Part shown: positions 34,191-47,498 of the stretch, one piece after another | Layout of the letters: each line of letters begins with the position of its first letter | Numbering within the stretch: the first letter of the stretch is position 1 | DNA from: Sabethes cyaneus | Lineage: Eukaryota; Arthropoda; Insecta; Diptera; Culicidae | Length of the DNA: 64,000 nt | Direction: 5' to 3' | Assembly (NCBI RefSeq): GCF_943734655.1 | Contig: NC_071354.1 | Span: 44,617,744-44,681,743, forward strand | Notes under the pieces: generated by a model | Database searches by the model: none | What the model was told of the DNA's origin: nothing | Seen by the model: the letters and a program-made list of their open reading frames with translations, nothing else | Program-made: the position numbers and the translations under genes

Positions 34191-36340
34191 TCTATTGCCC
34201 AAAAAAATTGAGAAAAAAGGTCAATTTCCTAAAAAAAATTTCAACTGCTAGAAACCGTCCTTTTAAGGACGAACACATTTTTATGAAGATATAAAAGATT
34301 TTCCTTCTCTTGCTGATCGTAATTAAACTTTATGGAATAGCAATTTTTGGTAAAATAAAACATTCCGCGTCACTAAAATGATTTTTTCGGTGAATTCTTT
34401 AATGCATTTTTTCTATGAATTTGTTGAATTTCAGTTGGTTCCAATTGTTACACTTATTCAGAGCCAATAAATTTTCAATATGACAATTATTGAAATCAAC
34501 TTACCAACCACGGAATAAAAATTTCTAGCTAGACATTGCTGAATTATTTTCGATTTTATGAAAAAAAAACTATAGTCAATTGATTGAAATATCTTTGATA
34601 TCTATTGAGAATTGATTGAATTATGACGGTTGACACTTTGTTGACATCTTTTCCAACTACATTGGCATTTGCGCTGGTCATCTCGTCCGTGAGAAAAGAT
34701 TTTGCATTTGTCAACCGAGATGCGCTCACTTGCTGTCTTGTCACCTCTGAAGCCTGTATCCTCTGTACAATTTTACATTCCGTCCCTTTAGGTGTTGTTG
34801 GATGTATTATAATTACCCACATTCCATTCTACATTGCACCTCAGAACAAAAGGATAGCACCGTCATGAGTAATCTCATAAATTATTTCATCGATGAAGGA
34901 CCGCGCAGCTATATAGAGATGGCGTGTAAATATTTAAACGGCACCTTTCATGTATAATTTATGTCCATTTATCCTCAATTGCTGCGGCAATGATGCAGCA
35001 ACGTTATATCCACATTCCGATTGGAAGGCGACGTTTATTTTCCGCTGTAACCGAGCCTGACCGATGCGATGGCATGGCATGGCAGCGGCCATTAAAACAA
35101 TCCGATCGTTCCGAACACTCCTTTTCGCGAGCAAAGATGGTATTCGTGTTCACATATTAAGTCACTCATCTCATTGAAGATTCTTTTCCTGAATCAACCT
35201 CAAACTGTCGTCCTGTTTCAGTGCAGTGCCATATCGATGGATGATCGCTAGATTATCTACCTATATATGTGAATACATATATTTTAGACATAGACAGCTT
35301 GCATACATTATTTAACTTTTAACGATTCCTCTATATCTGTTCCGATATACCTAGCTCTGTTTTAAATTTAAATTTTAAATTTAAAACGTGAAAAAATTAT
35401 TATCCACTGGTGTAACTCTAGATTTGATTACTCGATTTTTCTGTGAAGTTGATTTCATTTTCGGTGTCGCCAATCCTGAACCCTACAATCAAGTTGGAAG
35501 TGTCGAGCCGAGCACCTGCGGCTGCGCCTGCGCGAACTTGCAAATGGGTGGAGCAACAGCTGCCGACAGTTTCATAAACAACGGAAAAATTGCTACGCCA
35601 ACTGCCAGAAGGCTTTCACTCTTGGAGCCGAGATCTGGACCACTTCAAGCCCCGGAGATTGGAACCGCCGGGGCTACCTATTTGGAACCATAATCCATAT
35701 GTATGCATTCATGCAGTTTGTACTCTTTAAAACGGGTTGTATTTTTATCAATTCCCTGCCACTCTATGGAGGCCACCAGCCAGCGCCAGCCACGGCTGGC
35801 AACGTAAGAGTGTAGCGGTTTTTTACGGACCTAATTAACTGCAAGTGCTTACTGGTTTTACAGACCTGTACGACATACCTACATATTCTATTATCGGTTG
35901 TCCAACGATTGTCACAGCAAGCCGATTGTGTGTAGGGCAGTGTCCACATGTTTACTTTGTTGCATAACAATACAAAACCGCTTTTTATTTGTTTTATTTT
36001 ATAACCATGTTTATCAGCAAATACTATTAGTGTTACGAATACGTTCTTAAGCAAGAAAAGAAATAAAAATAGTTACTAAATACTTAATCTGAACTCTGAA
36101 TGTTTTCGTTTGTGCGGACTGCTGCCTACAAATTTCGCTTATAAATAAGTCCAATCAACTCCAACTTGATTAAAAATACTATATTTTCGCAGCGCTTAGA
36201 AGTTTAGAACTGCTTTTGCTTCTACCTGTATTTTAATCTATCGCTTGGAGTGCTACGTAATTTTTTTTACCAAGTCTAAGCTAATATTAGCTGTTATTTC
36301 TGTGTGAATATTTGTACAAAAACAAATGTCAACTACTTTT
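34191..36340. other. Non-coding DNA without recognised features
   Basis: Open frames on both strands over 34556-34868 (81 and 88 codons) overlap each other in antisense; neither shows a domain. The frame at 35388-35693 is Pro/Ala/Gly-rich and lacks support. A palindromic TTTAAATTTAAA tract lies near 35362-35386. Confidence 0.3.
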
Positions 36341-36344
36341 GGCA

Positions 36345-36549
36345 ATGAAATGGGGAAGGCAAACAAGAGAGCGACCAGCACAGCTCTTGCCATCTCAAGC
36401 CCCTATCTAGCGCCTCCAGGCGGTCATACCCGGGACTGCTCTATTGGGTAGTTAAACTGGGAGATGCGATGCTGTGTGGTTCCAGGCTGCCTGATTTCAA
36501 AACTGCGATTTTGGGCAAACGGCTGAGCCACACGGCCAGGTAAACCTAA
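36345..36549 (-). repeat. Possible tRNA-related repeat
   Basis: The minus strand begins CCTGGCCGTGTGGCTCAGCC, which resembles a tRNA head, followed by GC-rich sequence unlike its surroundings. Box B is weak. Low-confidence SINE candidate directly abutting the TA element at 36552. Confidence 0.3.
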
Positions 36550-36551
36550 TA

Positions 36552-37312
36552 GAGTAGGGCGGGGCATAAGTGCGATGTTTGAAGTTGTCATCACTTTTCG
36601 TGAGATATAAAGAAGGACAACAACATAATATATTTTATAGTGATGCAGTAACTCAATGTCTCCGCATTCAACTATAAATCATCTGCGGTAATAGTGTTTT
36701 GCCAAATAAATTCTTCTTTCTACTGATCCTGTGCCGATACGCACTTTTACCCCACTAGCGGAGGAAAAGGTGCGAAGTCCGGATCCATAAAATTAGCACA
36801 ACAGTAGCTAACAAAACCATATTATCTTCAATCTGCGTTATGTTTCGGTAAGGAATATTCTCAATTTGCACCTTTCCTATTTTGCGCTGGTGTATTGCAG
36901 CCTCCGTTAGATCGAAACTTTTCCAAACGTTTGTTTTTTATTTCATCAGCGGAAAGACACTGTTTTCCTTCGGCCAACATCTGTAGAGCACACAATTTTC
37001 TGCATATCTTTCACTTTTAGTATCTGTAATATAACGCATAAAACTGTATATAATTACTAATGCGTTTTTGCCTCATTCATGAACCGCACTTTTGCCCCGC
37101 TAGGCGCTTTTTCATCAACTCCCGTTGATATCGTATTTGCCGTATAACGAAATATTACAACAAAACCACTCTAAAATAACATTTATCCATAACTCAGCAA
37201 CTATACTTCATAAACAACAAATATTTACGATATATTCAAGCTATCAAAGTAGGCATTGATAAATCATTGAATCGCACATTTACCTCCATCGCACTTTTGC
37301 TCTTCCTTACTC
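36552..37312 (-). mobile_element. TA-flanked motif-iterating element (GGGGTAAAAGTGCGAT), copy 2
   Basis: TA at 36550-36551 and 37313-37314. The whole element is the inverse of 10768-11725, shorter by about 200 bp, with the same terminal GAGTAGGG/GAGTAAGG and repeated GCACTTTTGCCCCG words. Confidence 0.8.
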
Positions 37313-37314
37313 TA

Positions 37315-37744
37315 TGTATATAAAAAATGAATTCATGCCTGTCTGTATATACCTTATAGACTCGGAAATTACTAAACCGATTTCACGCCAATCCACGCCA
37401 CGCCAAATTTGTAGGATAGGGTTTTTGGGGCCGGGGTAGGCTCTAGTGATGGTTAGAGACCCCTCCCCCCTTTACGAGTGGGTGGGGCTCCCATACGTAT
37501 GAAACGCAAATTTCTGCATGTGGGGTTTTTTTGGAGAATTGGTTTTTTCGCGAAATGGTATTCAGCGAAATGTTATACAATCACGGCCAATAATAAAATA
37601 TTATCAGCTTCATTTTATCTGGCGTAGCAATGGGGAGTATTGTTTTCTGCTTTAATGTAAGGAAGAAATGAAAATTTGTGCATCAAATTTTCATTTGTGT
37701 GTATTTACATTACAGTTTAATTTGTAGCAATACGAAGTTTAATT
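37315..37744 (+). repeat. Short copy of the CTGTCTGT-headed repeat
   Basis: Order shared with 60061-62205: ATGAATTCATGCCTGTCTGT, CCTTATAGACTCGGAAA, TTTTTGGGGCC, GATGGTTAGAGACCCCTCCC, GGGGCTCCCATAC, ATGAAACGCAAATTTCTGCAT, and the end AATTTGTAGCAATACGAAGTTT-like. It has only one copy of the internal unit that is amplified at 60.2-61.9 kb. Confidence 0.7.
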
Positions 37745-38110
37745 TTCAGCAGTTTTCCAAGTTGTTCAACATACGCGGATTAAATTTTAGCGTGCTCAGT
37801 GAAAAGATAAGGGGCTAAAATATATTCCATTCGTCAATCTTAGTGTCTAGTAAAATCATTCTAGTTGCAGTCTGACATGAAATCCGATTAATAATAACTT
37901 CTTTTCTGCAACTCACGGTTTGCTTTGATGAATTGTTGTTTGGCGACAAAAAATGCTAGAAAATGGCAATATGACCTCGCACAAAAAATAACTTCAATTT
38001 GAATTCTTCATAATAGCAGTAATAAATCTGTTTGGTCAGGGTGTTACCATATTAATAGCACCATAAAGCAGTTTTATTGCGGTTTGACAAGTAACTGCAA
38101 TAAGATCAAC
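37745..38110 (-). repeat. Fragment of element F (minus strand)
   Basis: Its reverse complement follows 43120-43171 and then 44170-44345 without the 995-bp TA element between them (shared CCTGACCAAACAG, CTGCTATTAT, TTCTAGCATTTT, ATTCATCAAAGCAAA), so it is an uninterrupted relative of element F. Confidence 0.7.
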
Positions 38111-38299
38111 TTTGATTGGTGCGCCATACTGTATGGCCACGCCTGACTTATAAAGACAATACTCGAAAAAAAATGGCACAGACAAAAATGCTAATAACAA
38201 ATTCATTTTGGGAAGGATATTTTTGCTACAGAAATAACATTTCTATCTCTATCGAGTGCAGAGCTGTAGAGTATTTTCTTTGGAAATTCTTTAAAAATA

Positions 38300-38760
38300 A
38301 GTTTTTCATACTTAGCGTATCTTGGTTACATTTTACAAGAGTATATAATTGTAGACGATTATTAAAAAACTCAAAACACATGTTTTTGCAGAAGGTTGCA
38401 AATCTCTAGGACTTTTCCTTACAAAGTTATCGCTTATTGAAGCTTTATTTTTCCTTAACTTCACGAGCCAAAAGCGATAACATTGTAAAGAAAGATCCTA
38501 GAGATTTGCGATCTTCTGCAAAAACGTGTATTTTGAGTCCTTCAATAATCGCCTAGAACCTTATGTTCTTGTAAAATGCAACCAACGTTTAAAGCTTTGA
38601 ATATGCGATTTTTAGAAATTTAAAGCTTGAATATGCGATAACTCAGCAAGTAAAGGTCCAAAAGATTTGCGGTCTTCTGCAAAAACGTTTATTTTGAAAG
38701 CTTCGATAATTACCTAGAACATTGTATGCTTATAAAATGCAACTAACAAAAGCTAAGTAT
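38300..38760. repeat. Foldback with an additional direct copy
   Basis: 38325-38425 is mirrored by 38480-38590 (TTTTGCAGAAG...GCAAATCTCTAGGA on both). 38638-38757 is a further, direct copy of the right arm. No target duplication defined. Confidence 0.65.
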
Positions 38761-41700
38761 GAAAAACCATTTTTCAAAGAAGTTTTAAAGAATATGCCCT
38801 ATAGTTCAGCACTCAATAAAGATAGAAGTTTTATTTCTTCAGAAAAGTTGCTTGTTTTTACAATATTTACAGCTTTACCAAAGAAACTATGTCTATATTT
38901 CCTAACACAAAAAAAATATTTTTTTATTTTCATTACAGTAAACAATGACGAACTTTTGACAGTTTAAGATAAAGGGGGATATTTATACGAACAAAAGTGC
39001 TGAAGACCATAAGTGATAAAATGAAAGCAAAAGACAATAGGAAAAATTTCCACTTTTCGCCCTTTTAGACCGCAGTGCAATGGCCAGGAACCCAGTAAAG
39101 ATTTACTTGATTCTTTTCCGTCAGTTGCGTCAGTGAGAGGATACACTCCCATACTAGCTTTGAATTACAAGTACAAGCTTTAAGTGCTTTAAGCGTTGCT
39201 TAACTGTCAGAAAAAAATACTTATGTTAGCATATCTATAATTTCTAACTAGGCAGACACGTGTATATTCGTCGATTGCATATATTTTAGCGTGGAACACT
39301 GTGGGCCAGTGTCACTTTTGAAATCAGCACCTAGCAAAACATAGATTTCACCTAAAATATTTCACGTATCTGAAACAATCTTTTTTTTACAGACCTGTGT
39401 TAATCATTCGATCTACGAATAGCAATATCTAGTTCTCAGATTATGAAAGAAGATGTATCCTAAGAATGCTAACTAGGATTCTCATACACGAGTCGGATGA
39501 ATCTTATGCAAAATTCCCAACAGATGACGTACAAAAGTTTCCTATGTAAGAAACCAGCATCTGTGAATTCGAGAACCTGTGCGAATCTTTTTAGACACAC
39601 CATCGCCTAGTCCCAAATAGTTCACAACAAAACCCGTTCTTCGCGGATCAGCTTTAATCTTCAAAAATTGCGCATCAAATTTTATTTCAAACGATAGATA
39701 AATCTTTCCTCTAATCAATTCTGCTTCCATCAAAAAGACTTTGACTCCGTTACCTGTTGCCAGATGTCAGGTGATGGTGATGATGATAATGTATGAAAAT
39801 CTCACATTTAATATACAATATTTGATGTGCATATTATTACATTGAATTATGATAAACAAAGAAATAATATGGTAATATATTAGCAGTCAGTCTCGGCAAG
39901 TGCCAAAAAGTACCACTGTCAATACTGATTGACACTCATCAATAGATAGTTGCCAAAATATTTGCCGGACTGAAGACGAGCGACGGCATAAACATTACGA
40001 ATTGATTCTAGCCATCATCTTCCATTTGCAATAACTTACTTCACGCAATAATGCTCTAATAATTCATGCTTTCTCTACTACTCCAGTGACTCGGTTGCGC
40101 ATAATGGCAATCATTTCCTGATTTGTTCCACTTGTCAATATTCAAGCACGAGCACCGGCAGACCACAGAATGACGTAATTCTGGTAACATGTATCGAACG
40201 AACCCCTACAGCCAGCCTGCAAGCCCCTCCGGCTTGCGCCGAGCAGAAACCAAAAACAGCCGGTGGCTCACATGGATCAGAAAATATGCTACCGTTAGGC
40301 TGAAGGAGGCTTATGAATCAATGAATGAACAAGTGAATGAATGCGCGCAAAATCGTGGGAGGTTACCCCTTCGCAGCAGCAGGCAGCAGCACCAGATTCA
40401 AACGCCATCAGATACAAACTTGCTCGTGTTTGTGCACGTTTCCTGCTACGGCACGATTAGTCCGAACTCTCTGTCGGGTAATATTTCGAAATTATTAGGC
40501 AGTATCTACCCCGGCCCACTCCCACTCCACCCGTTTGATACTTAACATTCCAACCATTTACTACTCTATTCAGACGTACCGCTGTAATTTTTACAATCAC
40601 TCTTTATGAGCGGGGTGGTGTAGAGAGAAGCTTTCAGTGCTGTACCGCACGCTATTCGAGCATATTAAAATAAACAACAATATTTTATGTAATAAGCAAA
40701 TCGAGTTTCGAGTTCAAGCGGACTTCGCCCGCGAATGTTGTTTAGCGAGCATTTTTGCACTTTATTACCATTCGCAATCCATAATAAAACAGATCTAAAA
40801 GCCTCCACTTTGAATAGGGATTAAATGATACTTTTCGTATGAATTTAAATTACAATCTTGATAATTTGATGCTGGCATTTAATTTGGCAGACTCGGATGT
40901 CTTATGGTTTGCGTTAAGATGATATTTTCCAAATCATGCTTGAAATTATTCAATCGATTGCTCAAAGTACATTTTCGAAAAAGGAATAAACACCGTAACC
41001 TACTTACTTCGGGGACAATCCATTTCCCAAAGATGATAGTGACATCTTGTTTCCCACACAGCTGTAAAGAGAATGGCGCCACATTCTGCACATCAACCCG
41101 AATACGCCACTAGCCCATAGGTAAAGGGTAGGTATGTTGTAAAATCCTACGTTCAGCGGCGTCGATTCATGAGAACGTCTGAGATGCGAGATTATGATGA
41201 TTTTATTATACGCAAAATTATCGTCATATCATCGGATGCCGGTGGCTGGTCGGTTGGCCAAACTCCGACTATAGTGCCGTGCCGGCAACATTCTTTTAGC
41301 ACGCATCGTTTATTACCGCCGTTGGTGGGAGTCAGCCCCATTCAGGCGAGCTTACAAGATCAGAAGATCATTAGTTTAGTCGCAATATGCCAAAGGAAAC
41401 ATTTTAAATCAAAGTGAAGCCCCCGGAGGCAGACGCTCTTTACGTTGCGATCGCAACAAATCACACCGCGTGTGACCCATCGCGATCACCGCTGAGCATC
41501 TTTTGGGGTCAATGTCACATATCGGGGAATGCTCATCAACCAAGACTGCTAAGGCTAACTATGTGGTCGTCGTCATACTGTGGTGTGTACGAGCTCACCG
41601 GCGGCGCTGTAACGGATGGGGGTGATGCTCTCTGATGATCATGATGTGCTTTTGGGCAAATTACTGTGGTTGCCGCCGTCGAAAGGAACACAACTTAATG

Positions 41701-42410
41701 CCAAACCCAAGCGGGGCAAAAATGGTTTGCAGTGGTGGATGGACCCGACCCGACGACAGGTTCGTCGCCTGAGGCCTGGCGATGTGATTCTTTATGGAAA
41801 AATTGATTGTTTCTCAACTGGCTCTGGTATGTTGTTGGTTTTTGATTACTTTAAATGAATTTGATGCTATTATTAGGGCAAATTTGAATATTCCTGTAAT
41901 TGGTTGATGAGTTTGAATTGATTTGATCGGTCCATTACGTTACATTACTATGACGGCAACGGACCGATTTATCAAACCGGTACCGAAATGAGAAAAGATT
42001 TCAACAATCATGCACTTTTCAATCGTTCCTACCGCCCACCAGCGCGTCAACACCACAACCGGCCCCCTGCAACTTAGCAGCCGGCCTCGATCGGAGTTTC
42101 TGCCGAATGCTGATGGCTCGTCTGACATTTATTTATTTATTTCATTATTCGCCCTCCTTTAACGTCCAAACTTTGTTGCGATAGAGCATGACTAGAAAGA
42201 TCTTTAAATCAACCCAAACACGGATACGAATAATGTTATTTTATGTAACTTTATTAAAAAAAACTTTTGTTATAGTATAACAAAGGTAAAAAAATCGGAT
42301 AGGATGGAATGTACGAGATTGTAATGTAGAACTGTATACCATAGATAGTGGAATATTTCGACATTCCAAAAAAATACACGTCACGAAAAGTATTTAGGAT
42401 TTGAGCACTG
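38761..42410. other. Mostly unique DNA, no supported gene
   Basis: 38761-40180 is AT-rich with no feature recognised. 40180-42120 is GC-richer and looks like non-repetitive host DNA. The open frame 40189-40545 (118 codons) and those at 41169-41858 have no domain, no splice support and overlapping alternatives. An ATTT repeat at 42126-42140 could be a LINE tail. Possible regulatory region only. Confidence 0.3.
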
Positions 42411-42667
42411 GCGTGCCCAGGCTGGGGCACACTAAGGCACGTGTCCCACGTTCTCTGTAAAACTTTCAACTCGGTAAATAACACAATTTCTGTAACTCAG
42501 AAGTTCGCAGTTTTCAATTTAATCAGCTACTATTTCTACGATAAGTAAATTAAAGGCGTGAAAATAGTTCCAGTTTCAGGTCCAATTTCCAGATTAGTTA
42601 TAAATCAAATTTGAAGAATAATTTCAAGCCTAATTAAAACTCAATTTCAAATCAAAAGTCAATTCTA

Positions 42668-45171
42668 CCCATGTAACAATTCTATAACCACTTGGTTTAA
42701 CTTAGATTTTAAGAAGGTTTTATTGCAGTATTAATTATTCATTACCTCTGGTGTTTGTGGAAAACAGGATACGAATCAAAATACACTTATAGCTAGCTAG
42801 AAAACCATAATAAAACTGTTAATAAAGCAAATTTATTGTGGTTGCTTATATAACACGATAAAACTAGTTGACTGCACCACGTCTCTTATAAACTTACCAT
42901 AAGTGTGGTGTAGCAATCTAGCAATACAAAACGGCGGGCGCACCGATCAAAATTGATCTTAGCGCGGTTGCTTGTGAAACCGCAAGAAATTTCCCAAGCA
43001 ACGATGTGAGTTTTATTGTACTTTTATGGAGGTTTCCATGACCAATTCTGGTCCTAAATGCCATCATAAGAGTGTAATAAAGCCCAAGTTGTTACTTAGG
43101 TGGTTAGTTTTATAGAACTATTAAAACGGTAACATCCTGACCAAACAGTTATTTGCTGCTATTATAAAGAATACCGTTCTGATTCAAACTTAGAACAGTC
43201 TCAAACTTCGAACACTTCAGAATAAAATGCTCGTTAGTATCACTAATATGATAAAATATTATGTTTATTGTACACCACCGTGTTCGTTAGAATGTCCTCT
43301 ATCCAGTGAGGTATGACATTGCACTGTAAGACTCCTGGTAAGAAATCAGCAGGCGCTGGAAAAAAGTGAGAACACAGATTTTATTTTCGTTCGCATACTC
43401 TTAGCGTTTCGTGCAAAAGTAACTGTTTTTTCGTTTGCATTATTTTACCAATTTTAGAACATTTTCCTTCCCACTGCGCGATTATTAGGTAAGTGCAAGA
43501 TATATATGTACTAAAGCATAGTTAAAATACAATATTTCATGCATTATTTCAAAGATATTAGATAAATAAAAAGTGTTCGAAGTTTGAATCACGTTTTGAG
43601 GTGTGATTCAAACTTCGAACACCCACGAATAATATCCGGTTTTTCCGGGTTTTCCACCGGGAAAATTATTTGTCTGCATTGATAAAGCTGTAGGAAGTAA
43701 ACTTCCTTTAGATGTGGTTCATGGAGTTGGAGAATATTAGCAATTGACTTCAGAAATATGGATTGAAACTAATTATTGCGTGAAAAATTTAAATCACACT
43801 ATTAGGTGGATTTAAAAGAACAGTGTTTAGAAAAAGGATGTAATTTAACTTATTTAAGGTGAATGACACTAAAAACATTAATACTTTTCAAAGTAATACA
43901 AGTATTCGATGTCTGAGACTGAAATATTCGAGCTTTGAATGTCGACCATGAAAGTGTTCGAAGTTTGAATCAAAACCGAACAGCTGTTTTTTAGTGTTTT
44001 TCATTATAAAATAACATTTTATCCCCATTTTTAAAATTTTCCCATGAAAATAAATAAATTGTCATGCTATTGAACCATTCATGGGGGTAGAATAAAGTTG
44101 TTTTCGACCATTTTACTTTGAAGAAAGTTTCAGCATGGCTTAAGTCTTCGAAGTTTGAATCAAAACGGTACTAAAGTTCAACACCGAAATCATTTGTAAC
44201 GCCATATTCTAGCATTTTGTTTTAGCTCGCAAACAAAAATTCATCAAAGCAAAGTGTTTTGCAGAACGAAAGTTATTATCAATCGGTTTTCCTGTCACAG
44301 GAAGTAACTTAAGTGATTTTGCTAGAAATTGAGATTGACTAACTGTCCGATTTTGTCAGCTCCTGATTTTATCAGTTTTTTATCCCGATTTTGTCAGCCT
44401 ATAAATTATGTTTAACTTTTGTGCTTTTAGACATAATTTATAAAACCTTTCAGTCTGCATGAAACTATTCTGATTCCCTGGGGAGAGTTTTTGAACAAAA
44501 TGATGCCTTTTTTGTGGGGTTTTTCGGGGTGATTCGGGGTCAAAATTAGGGTATTTATATATTAAAAGTTCTACAATTCCTAAACAAGGAAAGATAGAGG
44601 TATACTATATTCAGTAATGTTGTATATTTTTACTATTTGTACAACTTTTTAAAATAGGAAAAAATCATACAACAACTACAAAACAGCTAAAATAGAAAAA
44701 CTGATTCTAACGATTTTTCATATATGAGAAATAGCATTTTTCCATCTTTGCTGAAGAGATAGAAGGTTACTGTCTTCAGCAAAATTTTGAGTAATAATAT
44801 GCTATAAAATTTTGCAGAACACATCAATGTGTTCACGTATTGAAACTGAAGAAAAATAAATGTTTTATTGCACTTTTAATGGGATTCATCAAAATTTGAA
44901 TTCCGCTAGACAATAGAACTTTTAATTTTAAGAAACTCTTCCAAAGATTCCATAAACCTAAAACCAAGTTTTCCCACTCAAAACTCTAATACGCACCAAA
45001 CAACCTGATTTTTATAGCGGTTATGAACACATTCTGAGGAGTGGGCCACTTGGTCAGAAGGCAGTTTTATAGCGGTCATCAGAAAGTACCACCAGTTTTA
45101 TTAGCAGTTTTATATAGTTTTTCATGAATACCACTATAAGATCGTAATAAAGTTTAGAATTCTTACATGGG
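42668..45171. mobile_element. Element F with TIR CCCATGTAA, itself invaded
   Basis: The ends CCCATGTAACAATTCTA and, inverted, CCCATGTAAGAATTCTA lie at 42668 and 45171, both flanked by 12-bp-type array sequence. Inside are repeated TTTTATTGCAGTnTTA-like words in both orientations. It contains a TA element at 43174-44168 and a run of GATTTTGTCAG words at 44346-44400. No transposase seen. Confidence 0.6.
43174..44168. mobile_element. TA-flanked motif-iterating element (GATTCAAACTTCGAACA)
   Basis: TA at 43172-43173 and 44169-44170. The ends CCGTTCTGATTCAAACTT and, inverted, CCGTTTTGATTCAAACTT. The motif GTGTTCGAAGTTTGAATC recurs at about 43205, 43574, 43605 (inverted, forming a palindrome), 43953 and 44146. 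The related sequence at 37745-38110 shows the uninterrupted site. Confidence 0.8.
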
Positions 45172-45479
45172 ATAATTTCATGCCCAATTTCAACACCGAT
45201 TTCAAGTCCAATTTGAAATATAATTTCAAGTCTACTTAAAGTTCAATTTCAACTCTAATTTCATGTCCATCGCCTAGTATAATTTCACATCCAATTTCAA
45301 CTTTGATTTTAAGTCAATTTCAAGTTAAGTTTCTAATCTTGCAATGATATAATTTTTATAACATTTTTTGTTGTTCCTGAATTATTGCCGAAAAACACGG
45401 TTTGCCTGAATATTGCCTTGCCCAAACTCGTATTTTAGTCTTTTGACCTTGAAATGCGGTCAGGCATATATTAATATTT

Positions 45480-45735
45480 TTTGAAACGATGGTTCTACAA
45501 TTGATGAAGGGACGGTAAGGGAAAGTAATGAAGGATTTTTTTGGAAATAGGGGAAAGAGTAGAAAGGAAGGGGGGGGGGGTAATGGGTAGCTACGCTTAA
45601 CAAGTTGTCTTTGTGACTCCTACCTTTTGTCCAATGCTGGAAGGTGCATGAGTCGAACCAAGCTATAATCTGAGATTATAAACCGGTTTTGAACCCACAA
45701 CACCCGCTAGGGCATGTGGCTCGTTGGTACCCGTG
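45480..45735 (-). repeat. SINE-like dispersed module with G-run, unit B
   Basis: Inverse of 26360-26640, including a G-run at 45570-45580, TTTTGTCCAATGCTGGAAGG and CATGTGGCTC. It splits spacer X of unit B. Confidence 0.65.
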
Positions 45736-45869
45736 TACCTAGAACCATCGTTTCAAAAAATACTGAATATTCTCCTAATTAAAAAATTCATGTCTCATGA
45801 GCCAAACAACGTAGAACAAACAGCTTGTTATGCAAATGTAAGTCAATTTTCTTAGCATATTCATAGATG

Positions 45870-46640
45870 GATTACCGATGGACTAAGGGGAAATAAATAA
45901 AATAAGGGGAATGGATATAAGGGAGCTAAAATCGCAGTAAATGTGACAGAAAAGAAAGGAAAAGGAGCATCAAAAAGAGGAATAAATGGAACAGACCAAG
46001 ACGAGCAACGAGAAGAAAAGGATATAAAATACAAAAGCTGGAAAGTAAAACGGAAAAATAACAAAAGAGACGGAAAACGGGAAATAAAATAGCAAAAAAT
46101 AATCCGATAGAGGAAACGAGGTAATCACAAAAAAAGAGGTCAAACGGAATGTAAAAGTGAAAAAGGAACAACAACGGGAAAATGGGGTAGAAAATGAAAA
46201 AAAGTAAAACAGACCAATGAAAATAGTAAAACGGGTGCGAAAAACCGGAAGATAAAAATGGAAAATCGGAGAGCAAAGGGAAAAAGGGAGTCAAAAACCG
46301 AATAAATGTGGTAGAAAACAAGGAAATGAGGACCACCAAAGAGAGGAAAAACGGAACAGACGAAGATGATAAACGAGAAGAGTAGGATATGAAAAGAGCA
46401 TAAACATATAAAAGCTGGAAACGGAAAAAACGAAAAAGAGAAGAGATGGATAACAGGAAAGAAAATAAAAAATAACGAGAGGAAATACTGGACTGGAAAC
46501 AAGAAAAACAAACAGGAAACAGGAGATAGAAAAATAAACAAAACAGGAACAGAAAGAAGAAAAGTGAGAACGAAAGTTTAGAAAGAAAAAAAGCGGAACA
46601 AAAAGGGAAAAAACTGAACAAAAAAAAAGGTTAACTGTGT
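45870..46640 (+). repeat. Purine-rich array of unit B
   Basis: Recurring words such as GGAAAACGGAACAGAAAA, very poor in T. Minus-strand open frames (up to 231 codons, Phe/Ser/Leu) are by-products of composition. Confidence 0.75.
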
Positions 46641-46930
46641 GAGAGAAGAAGACGATAATTTCAGTCCTAATTTCAAGTAAAACTTCGTATCTAATTTCGT
46701 GTCCAAATTCGGTTTGAAGTCAAACTTAACGTTGCCAATTTCAAGTGTGATATCAATTCAAGTTCAATTTCAAGTCCAATTTCAACTCGAATTTAAAGTT
46801 CAATTTCGAGCTTAAGTTCAAATCTAATGTCAAGTCCAATTCTCAGTTTAATTCAATACCAATTTCCAGTTCGATTTCAAATAAGAACAACAAATTCTGT
46901 TCAATTTGAAGGGAAGCTTCAAGTCCAAAA

Positions 46931-47498
46931 TAGCCCTGAAATAGATCGCCTGAAGACTATATTGTCTGTCGTCATTACAGTGCTTGCAATTCGCCTGTCT
47001 TAAAGTGAATATTTTACGTACGAATCACTCGCATGTGAATATTTTGATACTTGTAGTATCGTTGCTATTTTCCTAATTGTGGTTGTCATACGGAGAAAAG
47101 CGAAATATTTTCGTTTCTAGTTCTCCGAATATTTTAATAGTTCCTAAGGCCATTACAGATTTTTTTTGAAGGTTTTATCTTTCCGATGCTGGACAACTGA
47201 AGGGGGGGGGGGCGAAAAAAAAAACAAAGAGATTTTTTTAATCACGCAAAAAAATTGAGATTTTTAGGAGTTTTTACTTGCAGTCTAACCGTGAAACCCG
47301 AATCTATTCTTGCTTTTTATGTATACGTTATTATTTTCCATGCACAAACCATCCAAAATAGTGTCAAAATCGAAAGAATTTCTTTTTGCCGATTTTCGGA
47401 AATTACATTATTTGTACCTTCCACTTTTGTTTCCTGCTAGAAGCGTTAACACTCCGTACTCTTTTTTCAAATTTTTTAGGCTGTAAAACCCATGGATA
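46931..47498. other. Unassigned DNA with a G-run
   Basis: A G-run near 47200-47212 followed by CGAAAAAA belongs to a short repeated element seen again near 48105 and 48440. No gene recognised. Confidence 0.4.

Larger units (their letters stand above)
42411..46930 (+). repeat. Composite repeat unit B (plus orientation), invaded
   Basis: Order: module L (42411-42480, CTGGCGTGCCCAGGCTG), module M (42490-42545), 12-bp-type array (42565-42665), insertion of element F (42668-45171), array continued (45175-45330), spacer X (45330-45435, then 45784-45880 after a SINE-like insertion), purine-rich array (45870-46640), 12-bp-type array (46655-46930). The terminal M is missing. X shares CATTTTTTGTTGTT, CGTAGAACAAACAG-like and GATTACCGATGGA-like words with unit C. 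Confidence 0.7.

Noticed and set aside
34556..34868. Antisense pair of 81- and 88-codon frames
   Set aside because: Neither strand shows a motif; an antisense open frame is expected by chance once one strand is open.
40189..40545. 118-codon frame in GC-richer unique DNA
   Set aside because: No domain, no splice sites of note, no support beyond length.
45926..46621. 231-codon minus-strand frame resembling a membrane protein
   Set aside because: The hydrophobic Phe/Leu/Ser composition comes from translating the purine-rich array backwards.
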